Below, in pieces: positions 16,120-23,719 of a stretch of 29,397 nucleotides of DNA (position 1 is its first letter; each line of letters begins with the position of its first letter). The translations under genes and the position numbers were made by a program. The notes beneath the pieces were generated by a model, which saw nothing but the letters and a program-made list of their open reading frames with translations, ran no database searches and was not told the DNA's origin. The stretch is from Chitinophagaceae bacterium (lineage in GTDB: Bacteria; Bacteroidota; Bacteroidia; Chitinophagales; Chitinophagaceae), in contig CANKNL010000006.1 in NCBI GenBank assembly GCA_947483345.1, positions 1 to 29,397 on the forward strand, in the 5' to 3' direction.

Positions 16120-17490
16120 ATGATAAATAAACCATCAATTCCTCAAGGTACCAGAGATTTTTCTGCAGACATTGTTCGCAAACGGAATTATATTTTTTCT
16201 GTAATACGGCATGTCTTTGAATTGTACAGCTTTCAACCTTTAGAGACCCCGGCCATGGAAAACTTAGACACGCTGATGGGGAAATATGGCGAGGAAGGTG
16301 ATAAACTAATTTTTAAAATTTTAAATAACGGTATCAATAATGAAAAAAATATAGACAAATCAAAAGCCGGGTTTGAAAAATTACTGGAAGGTAAAAGCAG
16401 CAGCGATATCACTGAACGGGCTCTAAAATATGACCTCACCATTCCTTTTGCCAGGTATGTATCCATGAATTACACCAAACTCACTTTCCCATTCCGCAGG
16501 TATCAGATTCAACCGGTTTGGCGGGCCGACAGGCCCCAAAAAGGCCGCTACCGTGAGTTTACGCAATGTGATGCTGACGTAGTGGGTAGCCTTTCGCTGC
16601 TTAATGAAGTTGAACTTGCTAATATCTATCATGACGTTTTTATCCAATTGGGATTAAAAAACTATGAATTAAAAATCAACAGTCGTAAAATACTGGTGGC
16701 ATTGGCTGAGTTATGCGGTGGAGCAGAAAAAATGATTGACATTACCATTGCCATAGATAAATTGGAAAAGATTGGCCTGGAAAAAGTAAAAACAGAATTA
16801 CAAGAACGCGGTCTTACTAATGAACAAATAAATATTATTGAACACTATCTGAACATCACTGGAAACAATGCAGAAAAACTGACTCAAATAACAACATTAA
16901 TTGGGTCGATTGAAATTGGTAAACAGGGTATAAACGAAGTGGCATTTTTATTTAACCAAACTAAAAACACAAACCTGAGTATTGATTTTACGTTAGCCAG
17001 GGGGTTAAATTATTATACCGGAATAATTTTTGAGGCCAAAGCGCCCGAAGACGTAAAGATGGGTAGTATTGGCGGTGGTGGCCGTTATGATGACCTTACC
17101 GGCTTATTTGGCGTACCCAATATGCCAGGCGTAGGCATTAGTTTTGGTGTTGACCGTATTTATGATGTACTTGAAGAATTACATTTATTTCCCGAAAATG
17201 TACAGGTAAGCACCAGGGCTTTGTTATTTAATATGGGTGAACCCGAAAGCTATTTTGCTTTTGGTATCATGCAAAAATTACGCAGCAGTGGTATTGCCTG
17301 TGAACTTTACCACGAAGCCACAAAGATCAACAAACAATATGCCTATGCCGAAAAGAAAAACATTCCGGTTGTGATCATCATAGGCAGTAAAGAAATAACA
17401 GAAAAAAATTGCATGGTTAAATATTTAGCAACAGGCCAACAGGAAATTGTGCCTCTTGAAAATCTGGCAGACTACCTGAACCAATTATAA
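16120..17490 (+). CDS. hisS: Histidine--tRNA ligase
   Basis: This enzyme charges tRNA-His in the cytoplasm. The 456-residue protein shows the class II catalytic core: QGTRDF at the N-terminus, motif 2 with GRYREFTQCDADVVG, the histidine-binding segment LARGLNYYTGIIFEAK, and motif 3 with GGGGRYDDLTGLFG followed by GVGISFGVDRIYDVL. A C-terminal anticodon-binding domain covers about residues 360-456. It follows the phosphatase gene by 16 bases. Its stop overlaps the convergent thiolase stop by six bases, both using the palindrome TTATAA. Confidence 0.97.
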   Translation: MINKPSIPQGTRDFSADIVRKRNYIFSVIRHVFELYSFQPLETPAMENLDTLMGKYGEEGDKLIFKILNNGINNEKNIDKSKAGFEKLLEGKSSSDITERALKYDLTIPFARYVSMNYTKLTFPFRRYQIQPVWRADRPQKGRYREFTQCDADVVGSLSLLNEVELANIYHDVFIQLGLKNYELKINSRKILVALAELCGGAEKMIDITIAIDKLEKIGLEKVKTELQERGLTNEQINIIEHYLNITGNNAEKLTQITTLIGSIEIGKQGINEVAFLFNQTKNTNLSIDFTLARGLNYYTGIIFEAKAPEDVKMGSIGGGGRYDDLTGLFGVPNMPGVGISFGVDRIYDVLEELHLFPENVQVSTRALLFNMGEPESYFAFGIMQKLRSSGIACELYHEATKINKQYAYAEKKNIPVVIIIGSKEITEKNCMVKYLATGQQEIVPLENLADYLNQL

Positions 17491-18678
17491 ATTCTCATAA
17501 ATAATTGCAGAACCCTGTCCTACGCCAACACACATGGTTGCCAGGCCATATTTAGCTTTTCGTCTTCTTAATTCATAAAGTAAGGTGGTAGAAATTCTGA
17601 TACCGCTGCAGCCCAAAGGATGACCTAAAGCAATGGCACCACCATTTACATTTACTTTTTCCAGATCCAGGCCAAGATCATGAATACAGGCAATAGATTG
17701 AGATGCAAATGCTTCATTCAACTCAATTAAATCCAGATCAGCCACTTGTAAACCTGCTCTTTGTAAAGCTTTATTGGTTGCGGGTACCGGACCAATACCC
17801 ATTATAGAAGGATCTACCCCAGCAACGGCCATACTGATAATTTTGGCCATAGGCTGTAAACCATATTTTTTTACTGCAACCTCACTTGCCAGTAACATCG
17901 CAGCAGCGCCATCATTAATTCCGCTGCTGTTACCTGCCGTTACTGTTCCGTCTTTTGCAAATGCCGGTTTTAACATATTCAGTTTTTCCAAACTGGTTAA
18001 CCGGGGATGTTCATCTTTTTCAAAATCAAAAACGTCTTTACCAATTTGTACCTGCAAGGCGATGATCTCATCCTTCCATTTATTTTCTGCAAGTGCTTTT
18101 TCATATTTTTGTTGGCTCGCTAAAGCAAAACCATCCTGTGCATGCCGGCTTATATTCCACCGCTTGGCTACATTTTCGGCCGTTTCGCCCATACTGTAAG
18201 GATAATACATTTCAGCCAGGCGTTTGTTTACAAATCGCCAACCCAAAGTTGTATCCACAATCTGTGGGTCGCGTGCAAAAGCTGTAGTTATTTTAGGCAT
18301 AACAAAAGGTGCCCTACTCATATTTTCTACACCACAGGCTATCATCAAATCTCCATCACCACAGGCTATTGTTCTGGCACAATCCATAATGGCTTGTAGT
18401 CCGCTGGCACATAACCTATTTACAGTATTACCAGCAACCGATGCGGGCAAACCTGCCAGTAAAGCCGCCATTCGAGCAACATTACGATTATCTTCACCGC
18501 TTTGATTTGCCGCTCCTGCAATCACATCTTCAATGGCATTTATATCAATACTGGCATTTCTCTTCACTAAAACACTAATGACATGAGCCAGCAGATCATC
18601 AGGCCTTACCCCACTTAATGAGCCACCATATTTTCCTATGGGGGTTCTTATGGCATCTATTATATAAACTGTTTGCAT
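17485..18678 (-). CDS. Thiolase, 3-oxoadipyl-CoA thiolase (PcaF/PaaJ)-like
   Basis: Thiolases cleave or form 3-oxoacyl-CoA. The 397-residue sequence carries the nucleophile in NRLCASGLQAI (C90), ALGHPLGCSG (H353) and the second catalytic cysteine in MCVGVGQGSAI (C383). The segment ANQSGEDNRNVARMAALLAG is characteristic of 3-oxoadipyl-CoA thiolases of aromatic degradation (beta-ketoadipate and phenylacetate routes), which favours that role over plain acetoacetyl-CoA thiolase; in Bacteroidota without such pathways a general acetyl-CoA acyltransferase is possible. The usual CxGGGQG loop reads CVGVGQG. It stands alone, convergent with hisS and divergent from rlmN, with no other pathway gene beside it. 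Confidence 0.9.
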   Translation of the reverse strand: MQTVYIIDAIRTPIGKYGGSLSGVRPDDLLAHVISVLVKRNASIDINAIEDVIAGAANQSGEDNRNVARMAALLAGLPASVAGNTVNRLCASGLQAIMDCARTIACGDGDLMIACGVENMSRAPFVMPKITTAFARDPQIVDTTLGWRFVNKRLAEMYYPYSMGETAENVAKRWNISRHAQDGFALASQQKYEKALAENKWKDEIIALQVQIGKDVFDFEKDEHPRLTSLEKLNMLKPAFAKDGTVTAGNSSGINDGAAAMLLASEVAVKKYGLQPMAKIISMAVAGVDPSIMGIGPVPATNKALQRAGLQVADLDLIELNEAFASQSIACIHDLGLDLEKVNVNGGAIALGHPLGCSGIRISTTLLYELRRRKAKYGLATMCVGVGQGSAIIYENL

Positions 18679-18790
18679 GATATTATTTTATTGCACTGCT
18701 TTAGAAGCTTTAATAAACTTAATTAGCGATATTCACATACTGCATAAAGGTCATCGTTTGAACGTATATCCTAAATCATGTACGCTTAAG

Positions 18791-18798
18791 CAAAGATA
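18791..18798 (-). promoter_or_regulatory. Possible -7 box for the thiolase gene
   Basis: The minus strand reads TATCTTTG, a perfect TAnnTTTG match, about 110 bases upstream of the thiolase ATG. No clear TTG lies at the usual distance upstream, so this is tentative. Confidence 0.4.
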
Positions 18799-18944
18799 TA
18801 GACTACAGGTTATATGTTCTCACAGCTCACTTACCTAAAATCCGTTGCAGGCAAAGCCAACCCTGCACCCCTATCCGAATATAAACAGGGAAACTACAAA
18901 AAATTAATTAACCGTGCGCTACCGGCTGTGTAATGTATTTAAAT

Positions 18945-18975
18945 ACTGAAAATAGGTCTGCCGGCAGTACCTTTG
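18945..18975 (+). promoter_or_regulatory. Promoter of rlmN, probably leaderless
   Basis: TACCTTTG (18968-18975) is a perfect -7 box ending four bases before the rlmN ATG (18980). The -33 element is weak (CTG at 18945-18947, spacing 20). The spacing to the ATG is the same as for the phosphatase gene at 15645. Confidence 0.55.
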
Positions 18976-18979
18976 CGGC

Positions 18980-20020
18980 ATGTTAGCAGAAAAAAATATA
19001 CGCACTTTAAGTCTAATAGATTTAAAGGCCTATTTTGAATCAATGGGAGATAAAAAATTCAGGGCTATACAAACCTATGAATGGATCTGGAAGAAAAATG
19101 CCCGCAGTTTTGATGATATGAGTAATTTATCGAAAGAACTTCGTGTAAAATTAGCCGAGAATTTCATTTTACCTGCCATTACTGTTGATACCAATCAGAT
19201 AAGTGGAGACGGTACCATAAAATCAAGATTTAAAACATTTGACGGGCATTTTGTTGAGGGCGTTTTAATTCCAACAGAAAAAAGACAAACGGCCTGTGTT
19301 TCTTCTCAAATAGGTTGCAGCCTCAGCTGTAAATTTTGTGCAACAGGTTATATGGACCGTAAGCGTAATCTAAACTTTGATGAAATTTACGACCAGGTGG
19401 CATTACTTAATGAACAAAGTGAAAAAGAATATGGCTCTAAATTAACCAATATCGTTTTTATGGGTATGGGCGAGCCATTACTTAATTATAAAAATGTTTT
19501 ACAAGCTATTGATAAAATAACTTCAAACGATAGTATGGGCATGAGCCCCAAAAGAATAACTGTTTCTACTGCCGGTGTGGCCAAGCAAATAAGACAACTG
19601 GGCGATGATAAGGTGAAGTTTAACCTGGCTCTTTCATTACATGCAGCCACCGATAAAAAACGGGATGCCATCATGCCAATTAACGAAAATAACAACATTG
19701 CTGTGCTGATTGAAGCATTGAATTATTTTTACAACCAAACTAAAAACGACATCACTTTAGAATACATACTCTTTAAAGATGTCAATGACTCCATACAGGA
19801 TGCTGAAGATTTAATCAAGATTTATCGGCAAATTCCAACCCACCTGATCAACGTTATTGAATACAATCCCATTGACAAAGCTTCATTTACAAAACCTGAT
19901 GAAGATACCACTCAGCAATTTACCGACTACCTTGCCAAATACCGGGTTAACGTACGTTTGAGAAGAAGCAGAGGTAAAGATATTGATGCGGCATGCGGCC
20001 AGTTGGCAAATAAAAAATAG
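18980..20020 (+). CDS. rlmN: 23S rRNA (adenine2503-C2)/tRNA methyltransferase, radical SAM
   Basis: RlmN methylates C2 of A2503 in 23S rRNA and A37 of some tRNAs using radical SAM chemistry. The 346-residue protein has the cluster motif CSLSCKFCATG (C113, C117, C120), the preceding conserved cysteine C106 in ACVSSQIGC, the SAM-binding segment FMGMGEPLLNYKNV, and C339 in DAACGQLA, the methyl-carrying cysteine. The start is fixed by the promoter box four bases upstream and by family length. It is a single-gene unit, with a minus-strand pseudogene just downstream. Confidence 0.97.
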   Translation: MLAEKNIRTLSLIDLKAYFESMGDKKFRAIQTYEWIWKKNARSFDDMSNLSKELRVKLAENFILPAITVDTNQISGDGTIKSRFKTFDGHFVEGVLIPTEKRQTACVSSQIGCSLSCKFCATGYMDRKRNLNFDEIYDQVALLNEQSEKEYGSKLTNIVFMGMGEPLLNYKNVLQAIDKITSNDSMGMSPKRITVSTAGVAKQIRQLGDDKVKFNLALSLHAATDKKRDAIMPINENNNIAVLIEALNYFYNQTKNDITLEYILFKDVNDSIQDAEDLIKIYRQIPTHLINVIEYNPIDKASFTKPDEDTTQQFTDYLAKYRVNVRLRRSRGKDIDAACGQLANKK

Positions 20021-20048
20021 CAAATAACAACCCCTGAGCTTTTATAAA

Positions 20049-20405
20049 TTATGGCCACCTTATAACCACTTGTTTTGATTGCCCCTGAACATCAATATTT
20101 GAAGATCCGCTAATGACACAAGATGCCGGATAATTTAGCTTATTGGGTGTAAACTGCCATTCTATACGATACATGGTACCTCTACATTGCTGTTGCGGAT
20201 TATCGCCATATCATGCATACCAGTATAACCCGCCGGCATCCGTTTGTCCAAATCCAGATGGGGTGGCCATATCTCCAGATACATAGCCACATGTTGCCGA
20301 ATAATTGGCAGGACAATAATAGTAGGCTTTTATCCATCCATTATAAATTGTTTATGTATTGGCACACGGCCCTGTAGGATTATTGATCACATTTTTATTT
20401 AAAAA
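20049..20405 (-). pseudogene. Decayed C-terminal fragment of a Cys-rich protein, two in-frame stops
   Basis: Read on the minus strand, one frame gives about 118 codons of protein-like sequence interrupted by TAA at 20352-20354 and TGA at 20211-20213. Pieces are NKNVINNPTGPCANT, then YNGWIKAYYYCPANYSATCG with GYVSGDMATPSGFGQTDAGG and LYWYA, then YGDNPQQQCRGTMYRIEWQF with TPNKLNYPASCVISGSSN and a natural TAA end after VVIRWP. Six cysteines and many aromatic residues suggest a secreted domain. The TGA could be a mutated TGG (Trp). There is no start codon or signal peptide: the frame opens just after the terminator at 20406-20430. The family was not recognised. Recoding or sequencing error are alternatives, but two stops and a missing 5' end favour decay. 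Confidence 0.7.
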
Positions 20406-20430
20406 TCACCCTGCAACAATTGCAGGGTGA
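20406..20430 (-). terminator. Intrinsic terminator of the DUF2135-like lipoprotein gene
   Basis: TCACCCTGCAA and TTGCAGGGTGA form a perfect 11-bp stem with a three-base loop. On the minus strand TTTTTAAAT follows directly. It lies 30 bases after the stop of the lipoprotein gene. Confidence 0.85.
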
Positions 20431-20460
20431 TGATAAAACAAAACTAAGTGTATGAGAAGC

Positions 20461-20958
20461 TTATTTTACAAAAGTATACACGGCTGAGGTTCTGTTTGCA
20501 TTAGATAAAGTACCGGTATAGGTTGCTACAACGGTACTGTTCTGCATAACCCTTAGTGTATAACTGGAAGTGGCACTGCTGCTGCCACAATCGCCATAAT
20601 AATATACCCAGACCTTATAAGTTCCCGTTGGAGCCGTCCCATTGGTCCAGAAAATATTTTCATTGCCTGTTGTACCACAGCTGCCACAAATACAATCCAC
20701 ATCCAGGCTTCCGTTTTGGCCCGAAGTATTCCCAAAATAGATCTCTGTGTTGTTAGGTGTACGTACATGCAAATCAAGATCTACATTGCTGCCATTACTG
20801 AACTGCAGATTAAACCTGGGATTACCCGGATTACCTGACAATGTTCCACCACCACCTGCGGGAGGACTAATGATGTCTTCAACGGCTTTTTTACATTGTG
20901 TGAATGATAACATAAGTGCAAGAAGCATTACTGTAGATAAAAGGGTCTTTAATTTCAT
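20461..20958 (-). CDS. DUF2135/YfaP-like lipoprotein
   Basis: The 165-residue protein has a signal peptide ending in a lipobox-like SFTQC (C22), so it is likely lipid-anchored. After a Gly/Pro-rich linker the remaining 115 residues form a beta-rich domain with SNVDLDLHVRTPNNTEIYFG, SLDVDCICGSCG, a glutamate/asparagine stretch NENIFWTNGTAPTGTYKVWV and a closing SYTLRVM strand. The pattern DLDLHVxxP...GxLDxD...ENI...GxYxV is that of DUF2135 (YfaP-type) domains, whose function is unknown; a carbohydrate-binding or surface role is a guess. A good terminator follows. No promoter box could be assigned with confidence. Confidence 0.8.
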   Translation of the reverse strand: MKLKTLLSTVMLLALMLSFTQCKKAVEDIISPPAGGGGTLSGNPGNPRFNLQFSNGSNVDLDLHVRTPNNTEIYFGNTSGQNGSLDVDCICGSCGTTGNENIFWTNGTAPTGTYKVWVYYYGDCGSSSATSSYTLRVMQNSTVVATYTGTLSNANRTSAVYTFVK

Positions 20959-21151
20959 AATGTTAGTTTTTTTTGTTTAAGTTTCTGAGTGATGTTGTTA
21001 AAAACAGTTACAAAACAAATATCCGATAGGCAGAAGCAATCTTTGTAAGGGTATTAACCCAAAACGGATTGAGGTATTCACCCTTTTTTAAATTGGTTAT
21101 TAAACTTCAGGTTAAATAACCAGTCAAAACTTAAACACTAAATAACATCAC

Positions 21152-21772
21152 ATGAAAAAACTATTTATCCCCCTCATGGCCATATTAGCTTTAACAGTTA
21201 CGGCAAACGCCCAAGGTAAAATGGGTAAAAAAGCTCAGCATCAGCAACACGAAAAAGGCATGATGGCCAAACAATTGAATTTTTCTGAAGTCCAGAAAAA
21301 GCAGGCCAAAGCAATCAACGATGATTGTCGAAAAAAGTTACAGGAACTCAATAAAAATGAAGCCCTCACTGTTAAAGTGATGCGTGATAAAAAAGAGACC
21401 CTTATTGAAGAAAAGAGATTAAAAATGGATGCCCTGTTAACGGCCGAACAGAAAACAAAAAAGGCCCAGCTTTTAGTAGCACAAAAAGCTAAAGCAGAAA
21501 TACAATTTACAAACCAGCTTGCTAAAATGAAAACGAATGTTGGTTTATCAGATGAACAGGTTGCATCAATAAGATCACAAAGAGCCAGTACAAGGGCAAA
21601 GATGGAAAAGATAAAAAATAACGAATCCTTATCCCGGGTAGAAAGGAGAGCGCAAATGATGGCATTAAAAACAGATGCCAAGGATCAACGCAACAATATA
21701 TTTACGCCTGATCAAATTAAAAAAATGGAAGACATGAAAAAAACCCGGATGAACAAGAACCGGATTAAATAA
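21152..21772 (+). CDS. Spy/CpxP-like periplasmic protein
   Basis: The 206-residue protein begins with a signal peptide (MKKLFIPLMAILALTVTANA, cut before Gln21) and is otherwise helical, highly charged and rich in Lys, Gln and Met. It has LTxxQ-like motifs at the starts of helices: LNFSEVQKKQAKAI, LLTAEQKTKK, VGLSDEQVASIR and FTPDQIKKM. These occur in two halves, so it looks like two Spy-like modules in tandem. Spy and CpxP are ATP-independent chaperones or sensors in the envelope stress response; Bacteroidota homologues are little studied. The gene is monocistronic, with a terminator at 21793-21825. Confidence 0.75.
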   Translation: MKKLFIPLMAILALTVTANAQGKMGKKAQHQQHEKGMMAKQLNFSEVQKKQAKAINDDCRKKLQELNKNEALTVKVMRDKKETLIEEKRLKMDALLTAEQKTKKAQLLVAQKAKAEIQFTNQLAKMKTNVGLSDEQVASIRSQRASTRAKMEKIKNNESLSRVERRAQMMALKTDAKDQRNNIFTPDQIKKMEDMKKTRMNKNRIK

Positions 21773-21792
21773 ATACTAAAATCCTGAACCTC

Positions 21793-21825
21793 AAAGGCGT
21801 TTCCTGATGGGAACGCCTTTTCTTT
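21793..21825 (+). terminator. Intrinsic terminator after the Spy-like gene
   Basis: AAAGGCGTT (21793-21801) pairs with AACGCCTTT (21812-21820), and the stem can extend inward by CC/GG past one mismatch. TCTTT follows. Confidence 0.75.
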
Positions 21826-21840
21826 AGGTGAATTACCAAC

Positions 21841-21873
21841 TTGAAAAGACTCTCCAAAAAAGCATTACCTTTG
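21841..21873 (+). promoter_or_regulatory. Promoter of the rluB-type gene
   Basis: TTG (21841-21843), a 22-base spacer and TACCTTTG (21866-21873) fit the Bacteroidota consensus at the long end of its spacing. The predicted start near 21878 gives a leader of about 37 bases before the ATG at 21915 and lies inside the longer open frame, so that extension is not translated. Confidence 0.55.
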
Positions 21874-21914
21874 CCTCTCACTACTGTTGTAATAACAGCA
21901 AAATCACTTCAATC

Positions 21915-22958
21915 ATGAGCCAGTCGCCATTCCAAAAATTTGTTCCAAAAAAGAAAAACAGTGTAATAAAAGAAGAATTTCGTCAGGAAAAGAAAAAGTA
22001 CCGTAAAGACCGAAATGCTTTTTTTGATAAGAAAAAAGAGGAGGAATACCAGGCCAGGCAGGCCAAAAAAGCGGGTATGGCCACAAAAGCAGCCGATAAT
22101 GCAAAAGGGAAACCTGCTGTTGCCAAATCTGCTGATAAACCAAGAGGTGCTGCAAAAACCCCACATCAAAAATCGGCCAAGGCAACAGCAGCAAATGATA
22201 ATGCACCAGCGGGTATTATGCCACTAAATAAATATATGGCCCATTGCGGCGTTTGTTCTCGCAGAGATGCTGTTGAATATGTAACTACAGGCAAAGTAAA
22301 AGTAAATGGAGAAGTGGTAAAAGAACCGGGTTATAAAGTTCAGGAGAATGACGAGGTGATCTATAATGGTAAAAAATTATTTGTAACCAAAAACCTGGTC
22401 TATATTTTATTAAATAAACCCAAAGATTATATAACCACTACCGATGATCCGCAGGGAAGAAAAACAGTTTTACAATTAATTAAACAAGCCACAACAGAAA
22501 GGGTGTATCCCATTGGCCGGTTAGACAGAAATACGTCAGGTGTATTATTACTGACCAATGATGGAGACCTTACCCAAAAACTATCTCATCCCAGCTACGA
22601 AATAAAAAAGATCTACGAAGTAAAATTAGATAAGCCGCTTACTAAAGCAGACTTTGATAAAATTATTAAAGGCTTAAAACTGGAAGATGGTGAAATACTT
22701 ATTGACAGTTTGGCTTATGCCGACAGCAAAGACAAATCCATTATCGGAATTGAATTGCATAGCGGCCGTAACCGTATTGTGCGACGGATATTTGAGCATT
22801 TAGGGTATGATGTTAAAGGACTCGACAGGGTGATGTATGCCAATCTTACCAAGAAAAATGTAGAGCGCAGTAAATGGCGTTACTTAAGCGAAAAAGAGAT
22901 TCGCTTGCTGAAATACATGAATACATCCAAAAACAAATCTAGCATTGAAAAAATATAA
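21915..22958 (+). CDS. rluB: rRNA pseudouridine synthase, RsuA/RluB family with basic N-terminal extension
   Basis: The enzyme isomerises a uridine in rRNA (RluB acts on 23S U2605). The first 100 residues or so are a Lys/Ala-rich basic extension common in Bacteroidota. An S4 RNA-binding domain starts near residue 102 (MPLNKYMAHCGVCSRRDAVE), followed by the catalytic domain with the motif GRLDRNTSGVLLLTNDGDL (catalytic D204) and HSGRNRIVRRIFEHLGYDV near the end. The frame is open from 21828, but the extra 29 codons contain the promoter, so MSQSPFQK at 21915 is taken as the start. It overlaps the next gene by 14 bases. RluB is favoured over RluE or RluF by the S4 domain and GRLDxxTSG context, not proven. 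Confidence 0.88.
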   Translation: MSQSPFQKFVPKKKNSVIKEEFRQEKKKYRKDRNAFFDKKKEEEYQARQAKKAGMATKAADNAKGKPAVAKSADKPRGAAKTPHQKSAKATAANDNAPAGIMPLNKYMAHCGVCSRRDAVEYVTTGKVKVNGEVVKEPGYKVQENDEVIYNGKKLFVTKNLVYILLNKPKDYITTTDDPQGRKTVLQLIKQATTERVYPIGRLDRNTSGVLLLTNDGDLTQKLSHPSYEIKKIYEVKLDKPLTKADFDKIIKGLKLEDGEILIDSLAYADSKDKSIIGIELHSGRNRIVRRIFEHLGYDVKGLDRVMYANLTKKNVERSKWRYLSEKEIRLLKYMNTSKNKSSIEKI

Positions 22959-23661
22959 ACCAGAGATCATTTTTGAAAATGATTCTTTTATTGCTGTTAA
23001 TAAACCGGCAGGCCTGTTGTCTATTCCCGACAGGGAACAAACACAAACATCTCTGAAAGATATTTTACTGGAAAAATATGGGACCATTTTTACCGTACAC
23101 CGTTTAGATAAAGATACCAGCGGCATTATCCTTTTTGCTAAGACAGAGGTTGCACATAAATACTTTTCGCAACTTTTTGAAGACAGAAAGATTGAAAAAT
23201 ATTACCAGGGTTTGGTACATGGTATCCCGACACAAAAAAAAGCCACTATAGATGCCCCCATTGCTGAACACGGCGTACAGAAAGGATTTTATATTGTTCA
23301 CCAAAGGGGGAAGCCTTCGGTTACAGATTATGAAATTATTCAGGAACACAAGAGCTTTTCGCTGGTTCAATTTCAGCTACATACAGGCCGCACCCATCAA
23401 ATCAGAGTGCATTGCAAAAATATCGGACACCCGTTGGCCTGCGATGATTTGTATGGCGATGGCAAACCAGTTTTGCTTTCTTCCATCAAAAAAAAATACA
23501 AACTAGGCCAACATGACGATGTAGAAAGGCCTATGCTGAACAGGCTGGCTTTACATTCTTACCGGTTAAAATTTACTGATGCTGATGGCGTAATCATTGA
23601 TCTGGAGGCTGAACTGCCAAAAGATATAAGAGCCCTGCTTCAGCAATTAAAAAAGAATTAA
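22945..23661 (+). CDS. RluA-family pseudouridine synthase
   Basis: The 238-residue protein has the RluA-type catalytic motif VHRLDKDTSGIILFAK (D55), the opening ENDSFIAVNKPAGLL and the segment QLHTGRTHQIRVHCKNIGHPL. It lacks an S4 domain. The only in-frame start before the conserved region is TTG at 22945-22947; upstream in this frame is a stop at 22918-22920. The start overlaps the preceding pseudouridine synthase gene by 14 bases, suggesting translational coupling. Substrate (rRNA or tRNA) cannot be told from sequence. Confidence 0.9.
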   Translation: MKKYKPEIIFENDSFIAVNKPAGLLSIPDREQTQTSLKDILLEKYGTIFTVHRLDKDTSGIILFAKTEVAHKYFSQLFEDRKIEKYYQGLVHGIPTQKKATIDAPIAEHGVQKGFYIVHQRGKPSVTDYEIIQEHKSFSLVQFQLHTGRTHQIRVHCKNIGHPLACDDLYGDGKPVLLSSIKKKYKLGQHDDVERPMLNRLALHSYRLKFTDADGVIIDLEAELPKDIRALLQQLKKN

Positions 23662-23666
23662 AACGG

Positions 23667-23692
23667 AAGAACACGCCTTGCGGCGTGTTCTT
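23667..23692 (+). terminator. Hairpin after the RluA-family gene
   Basis: AGAACACGCC with one further A pairs with GGCGTGTTCT plus T around the loop TTGC (11-bp stem). TTTACC follows, a modest T run. It lies six bases after the stop. Confidence 0.65.
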
Positions 23693-23697
23693 TACCT

Positions 23698-23719
23698 GAA
23701 TTCGCCACAAGGCGAATTC
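23698..23719 (-). terminator. Second hairpin, next to the peroxiredoxin stop
   Basis: GAATTCGCC and GGCGAATTC form a perfect 9-bp stem with loop ACAA, ending exactly at the stop codon of the convergent peroxiredoxin gene (23720-23722). It lacks a clear T run, so it may act as a 3' stabiliser or as part of a two-hairpin block with the one at 23667-23692. Confidence 0.5.

Larger units (their letters stand above)
18679..18979. other. Divergent intergenic region, thiolase / rlmN
   Basis: About 300 bases without a gene. It holds a possible minus-strand -7 box at 18791-18798 and the rlmN promoter at 18945-18975. No hairpin, riboswitch or RNA gene was recognised in the rest. Confidence 0.6.

Noticed and set aside
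17774..18199. 141-codon plus-strand frame opposite the thiolase gene
   Set aside because: It is antisense to a conserved enzyme and has no recognisable domain or start context.
20553..20777. Alternative minus-strand frame inside the DUF2135-like gene
   Set aside because: It is an out-of-frame shadow of a gene with a clear signal peptide and recognisable domain.
21241..21681. 146-codon minus-strand frame opposite the Spy-like gene
   Set aside because: It is the antisense shadow of a convincing gene with signal peptide, promoter region and terminator on the plus strand.
21828..21914. Longer N-terminus for the rluB-type gene
   Set aside because: The extension contains a good promoter, and its translation is not conserved-looking; the ATG at 21915 fits the basic extension seen in the phylum.
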